This document shows positions 9,076 to 18,058 of a stretch of 64,000 nt of DNA, one piece after another. The notes below the pieces were generated by a model. It saw only the letters and a list, made by a program, of their open reading frames with translations, had not been told where the DNA came from and searched no databases. Position numbers and translations under genes: made by a program. How positions within the stretch are numbered: position 1 is the first letter of the stretch; the number at the start of each line of letters is the position of its first letter. This stretch comes from Ignavibacteriales bacterium. GTDB taxonomy: Bacteria > Bacteroidota > Ignavibacteria > Ignavibacteriales > Ignavibacteriaceae. The stretch is taken from positions 3,038,001 through 3,102,000 of the forward strand of contig CP065001.1 of NCBI GenBank assembly GCA_016700155.1, written 5' to 3'.

Positions 9076-10021
9076 TTATTTTTATCTTTTTTCCTACTGC
9101 TGTAATTTTAATTTCATTAAGTAACCTGTTTGTATCAGCAGGCTGTACATTACACACCTCAAAATTTGTTGAATTGATACCGCCGAGTGATGAAGCAAAC
9201 CGCAGCATTTCATTGAACGTATGGTTATGATGCCAGCAATAAATTATACCTGCTGTAAATGCATCACCGCTTCCCGTGGAATCAACCGAATTCAATGTAG
9301 GATTTTGCACTTTGTAATGAAACTCAAAATTAGATGCATAGGTATCCAATGATCCGTTTGTAATGAAGCCCTGCTTTACACCTTGAGAATAGAGATGATC
9401 AAGGAACTCAAGCTTTTGTTCTTCATTACTTAAAGGAATGTTTAGCGAACTTTCAATTTCATCAACGTTATTATGGACTACAGTAGGAGAAGCCTTAAGA
9501 CAATTTGCAAGATGGTCTCCGTATGTATCAAGCACCGAAACTTTATCATACCTGTTTGCTATTTCAATACCGGTTGGGAAAATTTTATCTGCTTCGTTAC
9601 TTGGTGAACTGCCTGAAAAAACAACCATCTCACAATTCACAATTGTTTTTTCTAACTTGCTAATGAATGCATCGGCTTCTGATTCGCTTATATTATTATT
9701 TTTACCGAAATACATTTCGGCAATCTTCGCCGAATTATCAATAATTACTGTTGATGTTCTTGTGTTGTCAGAAATACGTGTGTGAGTAAAGTTTATTTTT
9801 TCTTCATCGAGAAGTTCATGAAGATGTTTTCCGTTCCTGCCTCCGAGAAAAATCATTGACATGTTTTTAATGCTCAACTGATTTAACTGCCGGCTGACAT
9901 TTATGCCTTTGCCGCCTGCCTGGTAATATTCAACCGGGTTCCTGTTTGAGCTGCCCTTATTTACAGAATGATAAATCAACCTGTGTTCAAGAAGCGGATT
10001 AATTGTTACAACAAGTATCAT
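9056..10021 (-). CDS. PfkB-family sugar kinase, 1-phosphofructokinase-like
   Basis: The protein has 321 residues. YQAGGKGINVSRQLNQL (about 32-48) is the N-terminal PfkB signature; DSTGSGDAFTAGI (about 246-258) contains the anion hole G-S-G and the catalytic Asp. It phosphorylates a sugar phosphate, most likely fructose-1-phosphate or tagatose-6-phosphate as in FruK and LacC. No PTS or sugar transporter is adjacent to decide the substrate. It sits between a GWxTD gene (31 bp) and the Omp85 gene. Confidence 0.83.
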   Translation of the reverse strand: MILVVTINPLLEHRLIYHSVNKGSSNRNPVEYYQAGGKGINVSRQLNQLSIKNMSMIFLGGRNGKHLHELLDEEKINFTHTRISDNTRTSTVIIDNSAKIAEMYFGKNNNISESEADAFISKLEKTIVNCEMVVFSGSSPSNEADKIFPTGIEIANRYDKVSVLDTYGDHLANCLKASPTVVHNNVDEIESSLNIPLSNEEQKLEFLDHLYSQGVKQGFITNGSLDTYASNFEFHYKVQNPTLNSVDSTGSGDAFTAGIIYCWHHNHTFNEMLRFASSLGGINSTNFEVCNVQPADTNRLLNEIKITAVGKKIKIIDDTPR

Positions 10022-10052
10022 TCTTTACACGCATTATTGGAAATTGTAAAAG

Positions 10053-11333
10053 CTATGGTCTGTACTTGTAAAGATCGCCATGTAACGGAGTAATCAACCT
10101 ATAATCTCCGAATCCCGTTTCATCAACAAATACAAAACTCCTGTTCAGATCATAATAATCCCACACTTCATAAGGCTTGGAGTCATAGTCAAAAGGATGC
10201 CTGTCCACATTGCTCGGAGGACCAAGCAGAATAAACACCATTCCCCTGTCTGTTTTCCAGCCTTCGGAGTAATGCGAAAATTTTTCGTTGCAGTATGAAA
10301 TTCTTCTGTAGTACTCATTAAATATTTCATTCTCCTCCGTACCTGCGGAAGGATCTTTCGACTTCCAGAAGTCGAGATACCTTTTTATAACTTCCTGCGG
10401 ATTCTCACCTTCTTTGATAAAATCAAGTTCAGATGAAGATGCTATGTAAACAAGCTGGTCTACAGCCTTATTCATATCAGAAATATTTTCAGGAACTCCT
10501 ATCCAGCGTGAATTAAATTTTTTTGTAGTGCTCATCATTTTTTCACCGCCGGCATTCTTAAGAGTAATCCTTATAGCATAAACTCCAAGATCAAGTTTTA
10601 AGTCTTTGAGCGTATAAAACGTCTGGGTTTTGCCGGAATCAACTTCACTTAATTCAGTTGTGGCAAATACAGTTTTATTTTCAGGGTTGATGACATCATA
10701 TTCTACACTGATCTTTTGATTTCTTCTTGAATAAACCTCGAAGAAAAGCGGCACGCCGTCACGCTGTGCCAGAACACTCTTCGATACGTTAGGAAGAATT
10801 TTTACGCTGCCGTTAACAGTATCTTTCCTTGAGATGATCATAGCATCACTAAGCGCGAGATGGTTCGAAAGATCACTAACTACAAATGTATTTTCGACTG
10901 TGAATTCCTCCCTTGAGTCCTTATCCTCAAGTGAAGTCCGTACAAGATATTTACCCGGAACTAAATTAAATGACCGCAGACTGAGATTAAAATTGTTTTT
11001 AGAAAGTGTCTGATCAAACTCAGCTACATCAAGTTTTTCTGTCCAGCTTTTTTCACTGATAAGTTTTTCTTTATTCTCATCAAACACTGATACTGTAAGG
11101 CTATATGCTGCGCTGAATCCGTTTGCAGATTTTACAAACTGAACTTCAGAATACGGTACCTGGATGAATACATCCAGCCGCGTCATGCCGGGCTGGTCTG
11201 ATCTGAAATTCAGAAAGTCGAGATAGTAATTTGTCTTTACCATCTTTGAATTTTGCTTTGAACCGTTTTCGTTCTGAGCAAATATTGAACTTGAGAGGAA
11301 AATCAAAAGTGCTGTAAATATTCTAAGAATCAT
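10053..11333 (-). CDS. GWxTD-domain secreted protein
   Basis: ATG 11333 is chosen because AAAGGAGG lies seven bases upstream; a longer frame to 11399 would run into rimO. The product is about 426 residues with a signal peptide ending S-I-F-A-Q. The C-terminal third carries the name-giving motif (EGWKTDRGMVFILLGPP) and the following E-V-W-x-Y strand. GWxTD domains occur mainly in FCB and Acidobacteria exported proteins and have no established biochemical function. The N-terminal part looks like beta-sandwich segments. It follows rimO by 13 bp. Confidence 0.88.
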   Translation of the reverse strand: MILRIFTALLIFLSSSIFAQNENGSKQNSKMVKTNYYLDFLNFRSDQPGMTRLDVFIQVPYSEVQFVKSANGFSAAYSLTVSVFDENKEKLISEKSWTEKLDVAEFDQTLSKNNFNLSLRSFNLVPGKYLVRTSLEDKDSREEFTVENTFVVSDLSNHLALSDAMIISRKDTVNGSVKILPNVSKSVLAQRDGVPLFFEVYSRRNQKISVEYDVINPENKTVFATTELSEVDSGKTQTFYTLKDLKLDLGVYAIRITLKNAGGEKMMSTTKKFNSRWIGVPENISDMNKAVDQLVYIASSSELDFIKEGENPQEVIKRYLDFWKSKDPSAGTEENEIFNEYYRRISYCNEKFSHYSEGWKTDRGMVFILLGPPSNVDRHPFDYDSKPYEVWDYYDLNRSFVFVDETGFGDYRLITPLHGDLYKYRP

Positions 11334-11346
11334 TTTGTTTCCTCCT

Positions 11347-12642
11347 TTATTCAATTGGGTTAGCGAACAGATCATATTCGTTATAATCATAAACTTCAAC
11401 TGTAAGAAAATTACCGTTATCTAAATTCATTTTTCCGTGAGGGATCAACACTTCGCCATCAACTTCAGGCGCATCCCTGTAAGATCGGGCAACATAAAAT
11501 CCGCTCTCGGAACTTTCAACTAACACATTCAGTTTTTTGCCGATAAATGTTTTATTCTTTTCCAATGAAATCTCTTTCTGGATTTCCATCAAAATATCTT
11601 TTCGTTCATTCTTTTTTTCTTCCGGCACAGGATCACCAAGAATAAAGCTCGGAGTATTTTCTTCCGGTGAATATGTGAATGTTCCGGCTCTGTCAAATTT
11701 TATTTCACTTACAAAATCACAAAGTTCCTGAAATTCCTTTTCACCTTCATTCGGATAGCCGACAATGAAAGTCGTCCGTAAAGTAATATCAGGGATTCTT
11801 TCGCGCAAACGATAAATTAATTCCCGGGTTCTTTTGGAAGTTACGCCTCTGCGCATAGAACGAAGTACATCATCAGCAATATGTTGAAGAGGAATATCTA
11901 CATAATTACAGATTTTAGGATTCGAATAAATCTCATCAATAAGCTTATCGGGAAAATGAGAAGGATAAGCATACATCAACCTGATCCATTCTATTCCATC
12001 AATTTTACTCAGATTGTTCAGCAGTTCAGCAGTTTTAATTTCGCCATACAGGTCCGTACCGTAATCGGTTGTATCCTGTGCTATTATTACAAGTTCTTTG
12101 GTATTATTTGCTGCAAGAAATTCAGATTCACGTATAAGTTCTTCAACAGGTTTTGATTTATGCTTTCCTCTCATCAATGGTATCGCGCAAAAAGAACATG
12201 GTCTGTCACAGCCTTCAGAAATTTTCAGGTATGCTGTGTGTGAAGGTGTTGTGATCAGCCTTTCGCCGAGAAGTTGATATTTTAATTCACCGCCGAGTTC
12301 GTTTACTATTCCCTCATACTTTTCTGTGCCGAAGTAAGCATCCACTTCGGGAATTTCATTTTTCAGATCGCCCATATACCGTTCTGACAAACATCCTGCA
12401 ACAATTACTTTTCCTATTTTTCCCGCTTTTTTCATCTCAACAGCATTGAGAATTGTGTTTACTGATTCTTCCTTTGCTGCTTCTATAAAACCACAGGTAT
12501 TAATGATAACAGTATCTGCCCGGTCTGGATTATCTACAAGCCTGATGTTATTCAATTGTATCTGCTTCATTAACCGTTCTGAGTCAACAGTGTTTTTTGA
12601 ACAGCCCAGCGTTATCACATTTACTTTTTCATTTTTTTTCAT
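11347..12642 (-). CDS. rimO: Ribosomal protein S12 methylthiotransferase RimO
   Basis: The protein has 431 residues. The order is UPF0004 domain (NVITLGCSKNTVDSE, with Cys ligands of the second cluster), radical SAM domain with C-x3-C-x2-C in EGCDRPCSFCAIP (about 143-155), and a C-terminal TRAM domain. GCSKN rather than GCQMN at the start separates RimO from MiaB, whose gene is at 23004-24356. The enzyme methylthiolates Asp on ribosomal protein S12. Confidence 0.95.
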   Translation of the reverse strand: MKKNEKVNVITLGCSKNTVDSERLMKQIQLNNIRLVDNPDRADTVIINTCGFIEAAKEESVNTILNAVEMKKAGKIGKVIVAGCLSERYMGDLKNEIPEVDAYFGTEKYEGIVNELGGELKYQLLGERLITTPSHTAYLKISEGCDRPCSFCAIPLMRGKHKSKPVEELIRESEFLAANNTKELVIIAQDTTDYGTDLYGEIKTAELLNNLSKIDGIEWIRLMYAYPSHFPDKLIDEIYSNPKICNYVDIPLQHIADDVLRSMRRGVTSKRTRELIYRLRERIPDITLRTTFIVGYPNEGEKEFQELCDFVSEIKFDRAGTFTYSPEENTPSFILGDPVPEEKKNERKDILMEIQKEISLEKNKTFIGKKLNVLVESSESGFYVARSYRDAPEVDGEVLIPHGKMNLDNGNFLTVEVYDYNEYDLFANPIE

Positions 12643-12669
12643 CGGATATCTTTTTTGTTTTCAACTTAT

Positions 12670-13491
12670 TTAGCGCACAAAATTTTTCATGTATAAAAGT
12701 ATGACCGGGGCAGAAAACAGCAGCGAATCAAACCTGTCGAAAATTCCGCCGTGACCCGGAATCAATGCTGATGAATCTTTAACGCCGGCATCACGCTTAA
12801 ATAAAGATTCAACAAGGTCGCCAGCCTGTCCAATCGTGCCTACTATCAATCCTATTACTATAACATCTTTCCATTCCATAAAATTCAAAATGATCACTTT
12901 TGCAAGAAGCATAGTAATAACCGCAAACACCAAACCGAATACAGCGCCTTCCCAGCTTTTATTAGGGCTGACCCTGGGAAATAGTTTATGTTTACCCAAA
13001 GCCGTTCCGCCAAAAAAAGCTGCTGAATCACAAATCCAGATTGTCGCCATTATTGATAATAGTACAAACCCTCCTCTGAAATAAAGTTCACCTATAGGCG
13101 GATAGAATTCTCTTATTCCGATCAATGCACTTGCCAATAACTGAATGTAAAAAACAGCAAGCAATGTTGAACCGATATTTATTATTGCAGATCCTTTGTT
13201 CCTGAATAACTCAACCAATGAAAGCAGAACAATTAACAACAAATAAAATGAATAATTATCTATAAAAGGTCTGAACTGATCGGTAAGTAAAAGAGCAACG
13301 GCAATAAATCCGATTAATATATTCGGACTTATACTTTTCTTTTTCATCATTAATGAAAACTCAATGAATGATACCAATGCAATCACCATCACCATTCCAA
13401 AGAAATAATATGTGCCCAGGTAAGTAGCTCCTAATAAAAAAGGAATGGCGAGAACTGAAACAATAACTCTTTTAAATGTATTGGATGTCAT
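12670..13491 (-). CDS. cdsA: Phosphatidate cytidylyltransferase
   Basis: The protein has 273 residues with about seven or eight membrane helices. The CDP-DAG synthase signature is at the C-terminus: SLFKRDAGVKDSSALIPGHG followed by GIFDRFDSL; the Asp residues bind Mg2+. It makes CDP-diacylglycerol, the branch point of phospholipid synthesis, in the inner membrane. It overlaps the DUF2007 gene start region by 4 bp. Confidence 0.95.
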   Translation of the reverse strand: MTSNTFKRVIVSVLAIPFLLGATYLGTYYFFGMVMVIALVSFIEFSLMMKKKSISPNILIGFIAVALLLTDQFRPFIDNYSFYLLLIVLLSLVELFRNKGSAIINIGSTLLAVFYIQLLASALIGIREFYPPIGELYFRGGFVLLSIMATIWICDSAAFFGGTALGKHKLFPRVSPNKSWEGAVFGLVFAVITMLLAKVIILNFMEWKDVIVIGLIVGTIGQAGDLVESLFKRDAGVKDSSALIPGHGGIFDRFDSLLFSAPVILLYMKNFVR

Positions 13492-13838
13492 TCGTCGTTT
13501 TCCTCACCGGAATCATTTTCGCTTTCCATCTGGTTTAAATAATTCCTTGCATCTTCTTCATATTCTTTCCTGACCATAAGTTTTATTAAAGTGAAGTCGC
13601 CGGGTGCCGGAAAATTTCTGTCTTTATGTGAAAGTATCATCACAGGTATGTCTGAGCTTTCCAGATTATCTTTTATCATTTCGATTTCATACTCATCATT
13701 CGCAGTGTACACAACGACCCAATCCTCTTCATCATACTCAACTGATTCAGGCGATTCTTCAACTAAAGAATAGTTGCAATCAGGACACACTTTTATTCCC
13801 TCAACATATTCATAATTACAATTAGGACAGAAAGGCAT
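13488..13838 (-). CDS. Small zinc-ribbon DUF2007 protein
   Basis: The protein has 116 residues. The N-terminus holds a C-x2-C...C-x2-C zinc ribbon (FCPNCN at 3-8 and VCPDCN at 17-22). A DUF2007-type alpha/beta domain follows (WVVVYTANDEYEIEMIKDNL), the putative signal-transducing fold related to PII-like proteins. The C-terminus is acidic. The sequence shows no catalytic motif. It is coupled by 4 bp to cdsA, which is its only functional hint. Confidence 0.82.
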   Translation of the reverse strand: MPFCPNCNYEYVEGIKVCPDCNYSLVEESPESVEYDEEDWVVVYTANDEYEIEMIKDNLESSDIPVMILSHKDRNFPAPGDFTLIKLMVRKEYEEDARNYLNQMESENDSGEENDE

Positions 13839-13846
13839 ATTTCCTC

Positions 13847-14797
13847 CTATGTTTTTTTCTTGTAATGTTTTGAAATTAATACCATCACTGAACTAAAAAG
13901 AAAAAGCAAAACGCCAAAAGCAATAACGCTTGGAAGCAGTTCGGGTTCACTTTCTTTTACTGAATTGATCAGTTCATCATCACCTAAAATGAAATAAATC
14001 ATTACTGCTGCAAAATTATTAATGAAATGAAGAATTACAGGGATCATTATTGAATTACTTATGTACGCGGCATAACCAAAGTAAACACCGAGTGAAATCA
14101 GGGCAACCATACCGTAAGGATTAAAGTGATTCAGTCCGAAAAAGATTGCTGTTATTACTATTGCCCAAAATGGTTTTAGTTTCAGTTCAAAACTTTTTTG
14201 AATAAAGCCGCGGAACATTACTTCCTCACAAACTGCTGGAACAACGGCTACAACAATAACCACAAATACACCTTCCAGAACAGAGTGTATTGTAAGAAGA
14301 TTGCCATAAGTTTTTTCAACAAATTCATTCAACTTATCAAATGATACTTTAATTGAATTTATGAATTCATAATTTTCTGCTAGCCGGAAGAAAAAATAAT
14401 TTTGAATTGATATAAACGACTGCAGCATTGATCTGAGAATCAATACGCCGAGAGAAAATAAAATTATCCCGACGGGATCTGCTAACCTGAATCTTATGAC
14501 GGATGTGACGTCTTCATAAAACCATTTTGCAAATATGAGTGCAGGTAGTAAAATAAATAGTATCTGTCCCGCAGAAGTTAATAATCTTAGTCCGTCAACA
14601 GGAGCTTCCGCCGTATTAAATCCAAAGATTAGCGCGACAAGAGCAGCGCCAAAAAACTGGTATAATATGAACGCACCTATCAATCCAATGAATGCAGCGC
14701 CTACGGGGTTTATGAGCGGAGTAATTTCACCTGGTTGATTTTCATCATTTGACTGGTTTTGGTCTTCAGGATTTATGTCTGGTTCTTGATCGTTCAA
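13847..14797 (-). CDS. CPBP-family intramembrane metalloprotease
   Basis: The protein has 316 residues: an acidic, Asn/Gln-rich cytoplasmic N-terminus (about 1-25) and eight or so membrane helices. EEVMFRG (about 191-197) is motif 1 with the two catalytic Glu residues, and FGLNHF (about 220-225) carries the His ligand of motif 2. The family includes Rce1-type and bacteriocin-immunity proteases. The substrate is unknown. It is first in the CPBP-DUF2007-cdsA unit, 9 bp before the DUF2007 gene. Confidence 0.9.
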   Translation of the reverse strand: MNDQEPDINPEDQNQSNDENQPGEITPLINPVGAAFIGLIGAFILYQFFGAALVALIFGFNTAEAPVDGLRLLTSAGQILFILLPALIFAKWFYEDVTSVIRFRLADPVGIILFSLGVLILRSMLQSFISIQNYFFFRLAENYEFINSIKVSFDKLNEFVEKTYGNLLTIHSVLEGVFVVIVVAVVPAVCEEVMFRGFIQKSFELKLKPFWAIVITAIFFGLNHFNPYGMVALISLGVYFGYAAYISNSIMIPVILHFINNFAAVMIYFILGDDELINSVKESEPELLPSVIAFGVLLFLFSSVMVLISKHYKKKT

Positions 14798-14850
14798 AAT
14801 AAAACTGTAGATGTATTTTGTTTGTTGTTCAGTGTTAGTTACGAATACAA

Positions 14851-14876
14851 AAAAAGAAGAAGCTTATGCTTCTTCT
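14851..14876 (-). terminator. Intrinsic terminator after the DUF3108 gene
   Basis: A perfect 9-bp stem (14855-14863 with 14868-14876, AGAAGAAGC / GCTTCTTCT) and TTAT loop. Read on the - strand it is followed by a run of seven T. It lies 28 bp past the DUF3108 stop and before the CPBP gene, so it separates two transcription units. Confidence 0.8.
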
Positions 14877-14903
14877 CTTAATAAAATTTTTTAATAATTA
14901 CAT

Positions 14904-15695
14904 TCATCTTTTCGATGTCAGTTTTCCTGCTAACCCCTCATAGTTAGTCAGCTCCGCATCAATCGAGCCAATAACGACTTTTGTTTTAACTTTAACCGGT
15001 ACTCGAAGATCATCGTCAGTGAGCCATACGATAATATTTCCCTCACTCTTAAATAATCCGCCTTCCTGCACAAGAGGCTCAACAATTATGCAGGCAAATT
15101 TTCCGGCAGTCACCTCAATCGTTTCTTTGCCAAGATACCTTACGTCAAGATCATAGACTTTATCTTTATAGAAATTTTTAAGATGCACACGGTCATTTAA
15201 TTTTAATGGTGTATAATCAAAAGTCCGGGCAAGATAAAAAGCTGAAACTATATCATTAACATATTTTGGAATTTCATACTCGCCTTCACTCGTTTTTGCT
15301 TTACCTTTGCGTTGGTCAAAGAATGCCGAAAAGTCACGGCTGTAACCGCCTTCACGGATATGCTGTTCAAATCTCCATGGAAAAAGTCCTTCAACATCGA
15401 TATAAGTTTCATACCTGTCGCGCACCTTATATATCCAGTCGAAACTCGGTACTGTATTAACTTCAAATGTTACATGGTATGCATCTCTTCCCGAAATTCT
15501 TTTGATCTTTGGTATCTGCATAACAGCAACGCCAGCCGTTACAAAACCGTATTTCACATCGAAGGTTAATTTTTCGCCCTCTTTAAATGCGATGTTTTCT
15601 AATTTTCTGAATTCACCGGATTGCGTCGTATTCTGGGCTTGAATAAAACCTGAAAGTAATATTAACGAAATCAATATTTGAGCAAGATAAACCAT
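14904..15695 (-). CDS. DUF3108 exported protein
   Basis: The protein has 263 residues with a signal peptide (about 1-20, ending F-I-Q-A-Q). The DUF3108 opening E-x-L-x-FDVKYGFVTAGVA (about 40-56) is clear. The rest is predicted beta-rich and resembles lipocalin- or YchJ-like outer-envelope proteins described for the family. Function is not established. The gene follows the GT9 gene by 2 bp, so the two are co-transcribed. Confidence 0.8.
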   Translation of the reverse strand: MVYLAQILISLILLSGFIQAQNTTQSGEFRKLENIAFKEGEKLTFDVKYGFVTAGVAVMQIPKIKRISGRDAYHVTFEVNTVPSFDWIYKVRDRYETYIDVEGLFPWRFEQHIREGGYSRDFSAFFDQRKGKAKTSEGEYEIPKYVNDIVSAFYLARTFDYTPLKLNDRVHLKNFYKDKVYDLDVRYLGKETIEVTAGKFACIIVEPLVQEGGLFKSEGNIIVWLTDDDLRVPVKVKTKVVIGSIDAELTNYEGLAGKLTSKR

Positions 15696-15697
15696 TA

Positions 15698-16756
15698 TTA
15701 CTCTCCATTCTTTTCATCTAAATTAAGAATTTTTTCCGCACTAACAATAACATCATTGATATTGATACTACTCATACAATTTAACCGCTCACACTGTTCC
15801 CTGTTACAATTGCTGCAATCAATTTGCGGAGTAAAAACAAATGATTTATTGGAATATGGTCCCCATCTTTTTGCGGAACAAGCCTGAATTTTGGGATAAA
15901 AACCGATCGTTGAAATATTCAATGCCGCTGCGATATGTATTGGTCCGGTTGAGTTTGAAATAAACAACTGAGCCCGGCTTATAAGTGCGATAAGTTGTGA
16001 AAGAGACAACCTTCCGGCAAGATTTATTGCACCGCTTACTTTAGAAATGTTTCCGCAGATTTGTTTTTCAGTTTCCATACCTGTTATCAGTAATTGTATT
16101 TCCGGTTTTGCGGATAATGATTTTACAAGCTCAATAAATTTATCAACAGGAAGATCAATTGAACTGCCTCCGCTTCCCGGATGTACTATTACAATTTTTT
16201 TATCGTCATAAATTTTTTCTTCATTCAATAGATTTTCGATGAACCGCTTAGCTTCTTCAGATGGTTTAAGATCAAACTTAACAGAATCTTTAGAAACAGT
16301 TTCAGCGATACCGATATTTTTTAACAGAGCTGTATTATACTCGAGTTCATGCTTCCGGGCATCCTTCCTGTGTTCAAACACTTTAGAATTGAACAGCATA
16401 GAATACCACCTGTAGCCGGTTCCAACTCTTACAGGAATTTTACTCAAGAAAATAATCAGTGATGTTTTGAAAGTCGGGTAAACAACAATTGCAGCATCAA
16501 ACTGTTTACTCCTTATCATCTTAATATTTGACGATAGATCAGGGATGCCGTTATTCTCTTTCAAAATCATAAACTCGTCAATGTAGGGATGATCTTTCAC
16601 AAGTTCTGATGTATAAGCGCGAACCAGGAAAGTTATTCTGCAATCGGGATATTTTTCTTTCACTATTCGTGCAATTGGCAGCGACAGGATTACATCTCCG
16701 ATCCTGTCTGTCCTTACAATTAGCAGGTTCTTTATTTTAAGATCTCTTTGAGACAT
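15698..16756 (-). CDS. Glycosyltransferase family 9 (heptosyltransferase-like)
   Basis: The frame is open to ATG 16795, but ATG 16756 places LLIVRTDRIGDVILSLP close to the N-terminus as in the family and reduces overlap with the upstream gene to 20 bp; neither start has a good ribosome site. The product is about 352 residues. VHPGSGGSS (about 190-198) and ISNSTGPIHIAAAL (about 256-269) are the nucleotide-sugar binding motifs of ADP-heptose transferases. A C-terminal Cys cluster (CSNC...CERLNC) may bind metal, as in many LPS heptosyltransferase relatives. It probably builds LPS or another surface glycan. Confidence 0.87.
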   Translation of the reverse strand: MSQRDLKIKNLLIVRTDRIGDVILSLPIARIVKEKYPDCRITFLVRAYTSELVKDHPYIDEFMILKENNGIPDLSSNIKMIRSKQFDAAIVVYPTFKTSLIIFLSKIPVRVGTGYRWYSMLFNSKVFEHRKDARKHELEYNTALLKNIGIAETVSKDSVKFDLKPSEEAKRFIENLLNEEKIYDDKKIVIVHPGSGGSSIDLPVDKFIELVKSLSAKPEIQLLITGMETEKQICGNISKVSGAINLAGRLSLSQLIALISRAQLFISNSTGPIHIAAALNISTIGFYPKIQACSAKRWGPYSNKSFVFTPQIDCSNCNREQCERLNCMSSININDVIVSAEKILNLDEKNGE

Positions 16757-17354
16757 ACGGATTATCTTTAATATAAAACCGCCATGGCAGTTCAATTGAT
16801 TTTGTTATACCTATGCGTCTGCGGACTTCAATATTTGCCGACTTAACCTTTTTGTTATCAAGCAAAAATATTTTATCCCCGGTCAGATCAGTGCCGTTAA
16901 AAATTTTTGTAATTCCATAAGCCTGGCAGAACTTTCCGGGACCACTCGTCAGATTCAGTTTTTCCTTTTCCGAAATATTTGTTTTGTCATACCTGTTCTG
17001 TGAAAGCAGTTCAATATGATTCAAAGGTTCAACAGCACGGATCAATATAGCTTTCCCTTCACCGCTTTTACCTGTAACAACATTCGCACAGAAATGAGCA
17101 CCGTATGTAAAATAAACATAAAGATATCCGCCTTCATTAAACATTACCTTTGTTCTTTCAGTAATTCCTTTAAATGAATGTGCTGCTTCATCAAAACTGC
17201 CGTCATAAGCTTCAACTTCAACGATCATAGCTTCAAGAAATTTTCTCTTTTCTTTTTTGACAATAATCTTTCCAAGCAGGTTAGATGCAGTCCGCAACAA
17301 TTCTCCTGTATAAAAATTTCTTTGAAGTTTGGAATTAGTTGATAATAAACTCAT
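16737..17354 (-). CDS. DNA-3-methyladenine glycosylase, AAG/MPG family
   Basis: The protein has 205 residues, close to the usual 190-210. LLGKIIVKK, MIVEVEAYDGSFDEAAHSFKG (contains the catalytic Glu) and YVYFTYGAHFCANVV (base-flipping Tyr region and FTYG strand) are conserved AAG elements. It excises alkylated and deaminated purines in base-excision repair. It sits inside an envelope-glycan operon, 20 bp overlapping the GT9 gene, so co-expression is likely but functional connection is not evident. Confidence 0.92.
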   Translation of the reverse strand: MSLLSTNSKLQRNFYTGELLRTASNLLGKIIVKKEKRKFLEAMIVEVEAYDGSFDEAAHSFKGITERTKVMFNEGGYLYVYFTYGAHFCANVVTGKSGEGKAILIRAVEPLNHIELLSQNRYDKTNISEKEKLNLTSGPGKFCQAYGITKIFNGTDLTGDKIFLLDNKKVKSANIEVRRRIGITKSIELPWRFYIKDNPYVSKRS

Positions 17355-17389
17355 TGAAGTGAAAATGAAATTTGAAGAAGGCTTTAATT

Positions 17390-18049
17390 TTAAGTGCCTG
17401 AAATCTCATCAATCTTTTTCTGGTAGTAATCGGTTTTTTCAGGATTACGTTTCATCAGCCTGGAATACACATTGATCGCTTCCTGTGCTTCGCCCTGGGC
17501 TAAATATATTTTTGCAAGTGTTTCGGAAATTATCAGGTTATCCTGAGAAACTCCTGATGATTGTTCCGCTTTCACTTCACCCTTGCTTCCGCCGGATGTT
17601 ATTTCATTTATCGTATCAAGAAGTGATTGATCCAGCATAGGGCTTGCCTGGACTGTTTCGTTAGTCTGAGTTTTTTCTTCAGGAGTTTCGGTTATGAAAG
17701 CCTTTTTTGTTACCGATTGAAAAACAGATCTTTGAGTTTTAAACACCTCAAATTCATTCAGATAATATTCACGGGTTTTATCTGATCTTAAAATCGATGC
17801 TGCTGTTTTTATATGTGAAGAAGCTTCGGAGTAGTTGCCTTTTCCTGCGAATACTTTTCCAAGAAGTATATGAGCGACAGGGTGACCGGGAAATTTTTTT
17901 AATCCCTCGTTAAGTATGTTTACCGCGGAATCAAGATTATTATTCTGAATTTCATAATTAGCATAACGGGTGAATAAAGGACTGCTCCGGTCAGATTCAA
18001 AAATTAATTTTACTTTTTCCTTAATTAAATCTGCCGGAGTTTTGATCAT
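17390..18049 (-). CDS. Tetratricopeptide-repeat protein
   Basis: The protein has 219 residues and no signal peptide. TPR-like helix pairs occur at about 22-90 (NNLDSAVNILNEGLKKFPGHPVAHILLG and following) and at about 175-212 (LAKIYLAQGEAQEAINVYSRLMKRNPEK), separated by a Thr/Ser/Gln-rich linker. TPRs mediate protein binding; the partner is unknown. It follows the GT2 gene by 9 bp and precedes the glycosylase gene. Confidence 0.8.
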   Translation of the reverse strand: MIKTPADLIKEKVKLIFESDRSSPLFTRYANYEIQNNNLDSAVNILNEGLKKFPGHPVAHILLGKVFAGKGNYSEASSHIKTAASILRSDKTREYYLNEFEVFKTQRSVFQSVTKKAFITETPEEKTQTNETVQASPMLDQSLLDTINEITSGGSKGEVKAEQSSGVSQDNLIISETLAKIYLAQGEAQEAINVYSRLMKRNPEKTDYYQKKIDEISGT

Positions 18050-18058
18050 TATAACCTT

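Noticed and set aside
11334..11399. Longer start of the GWxTD protein at 11399
   Set aside because: It would overlap the end of rimO and lacks a ribosome site, while ATG 11333 has AAAGGAGG and a signal peptide.
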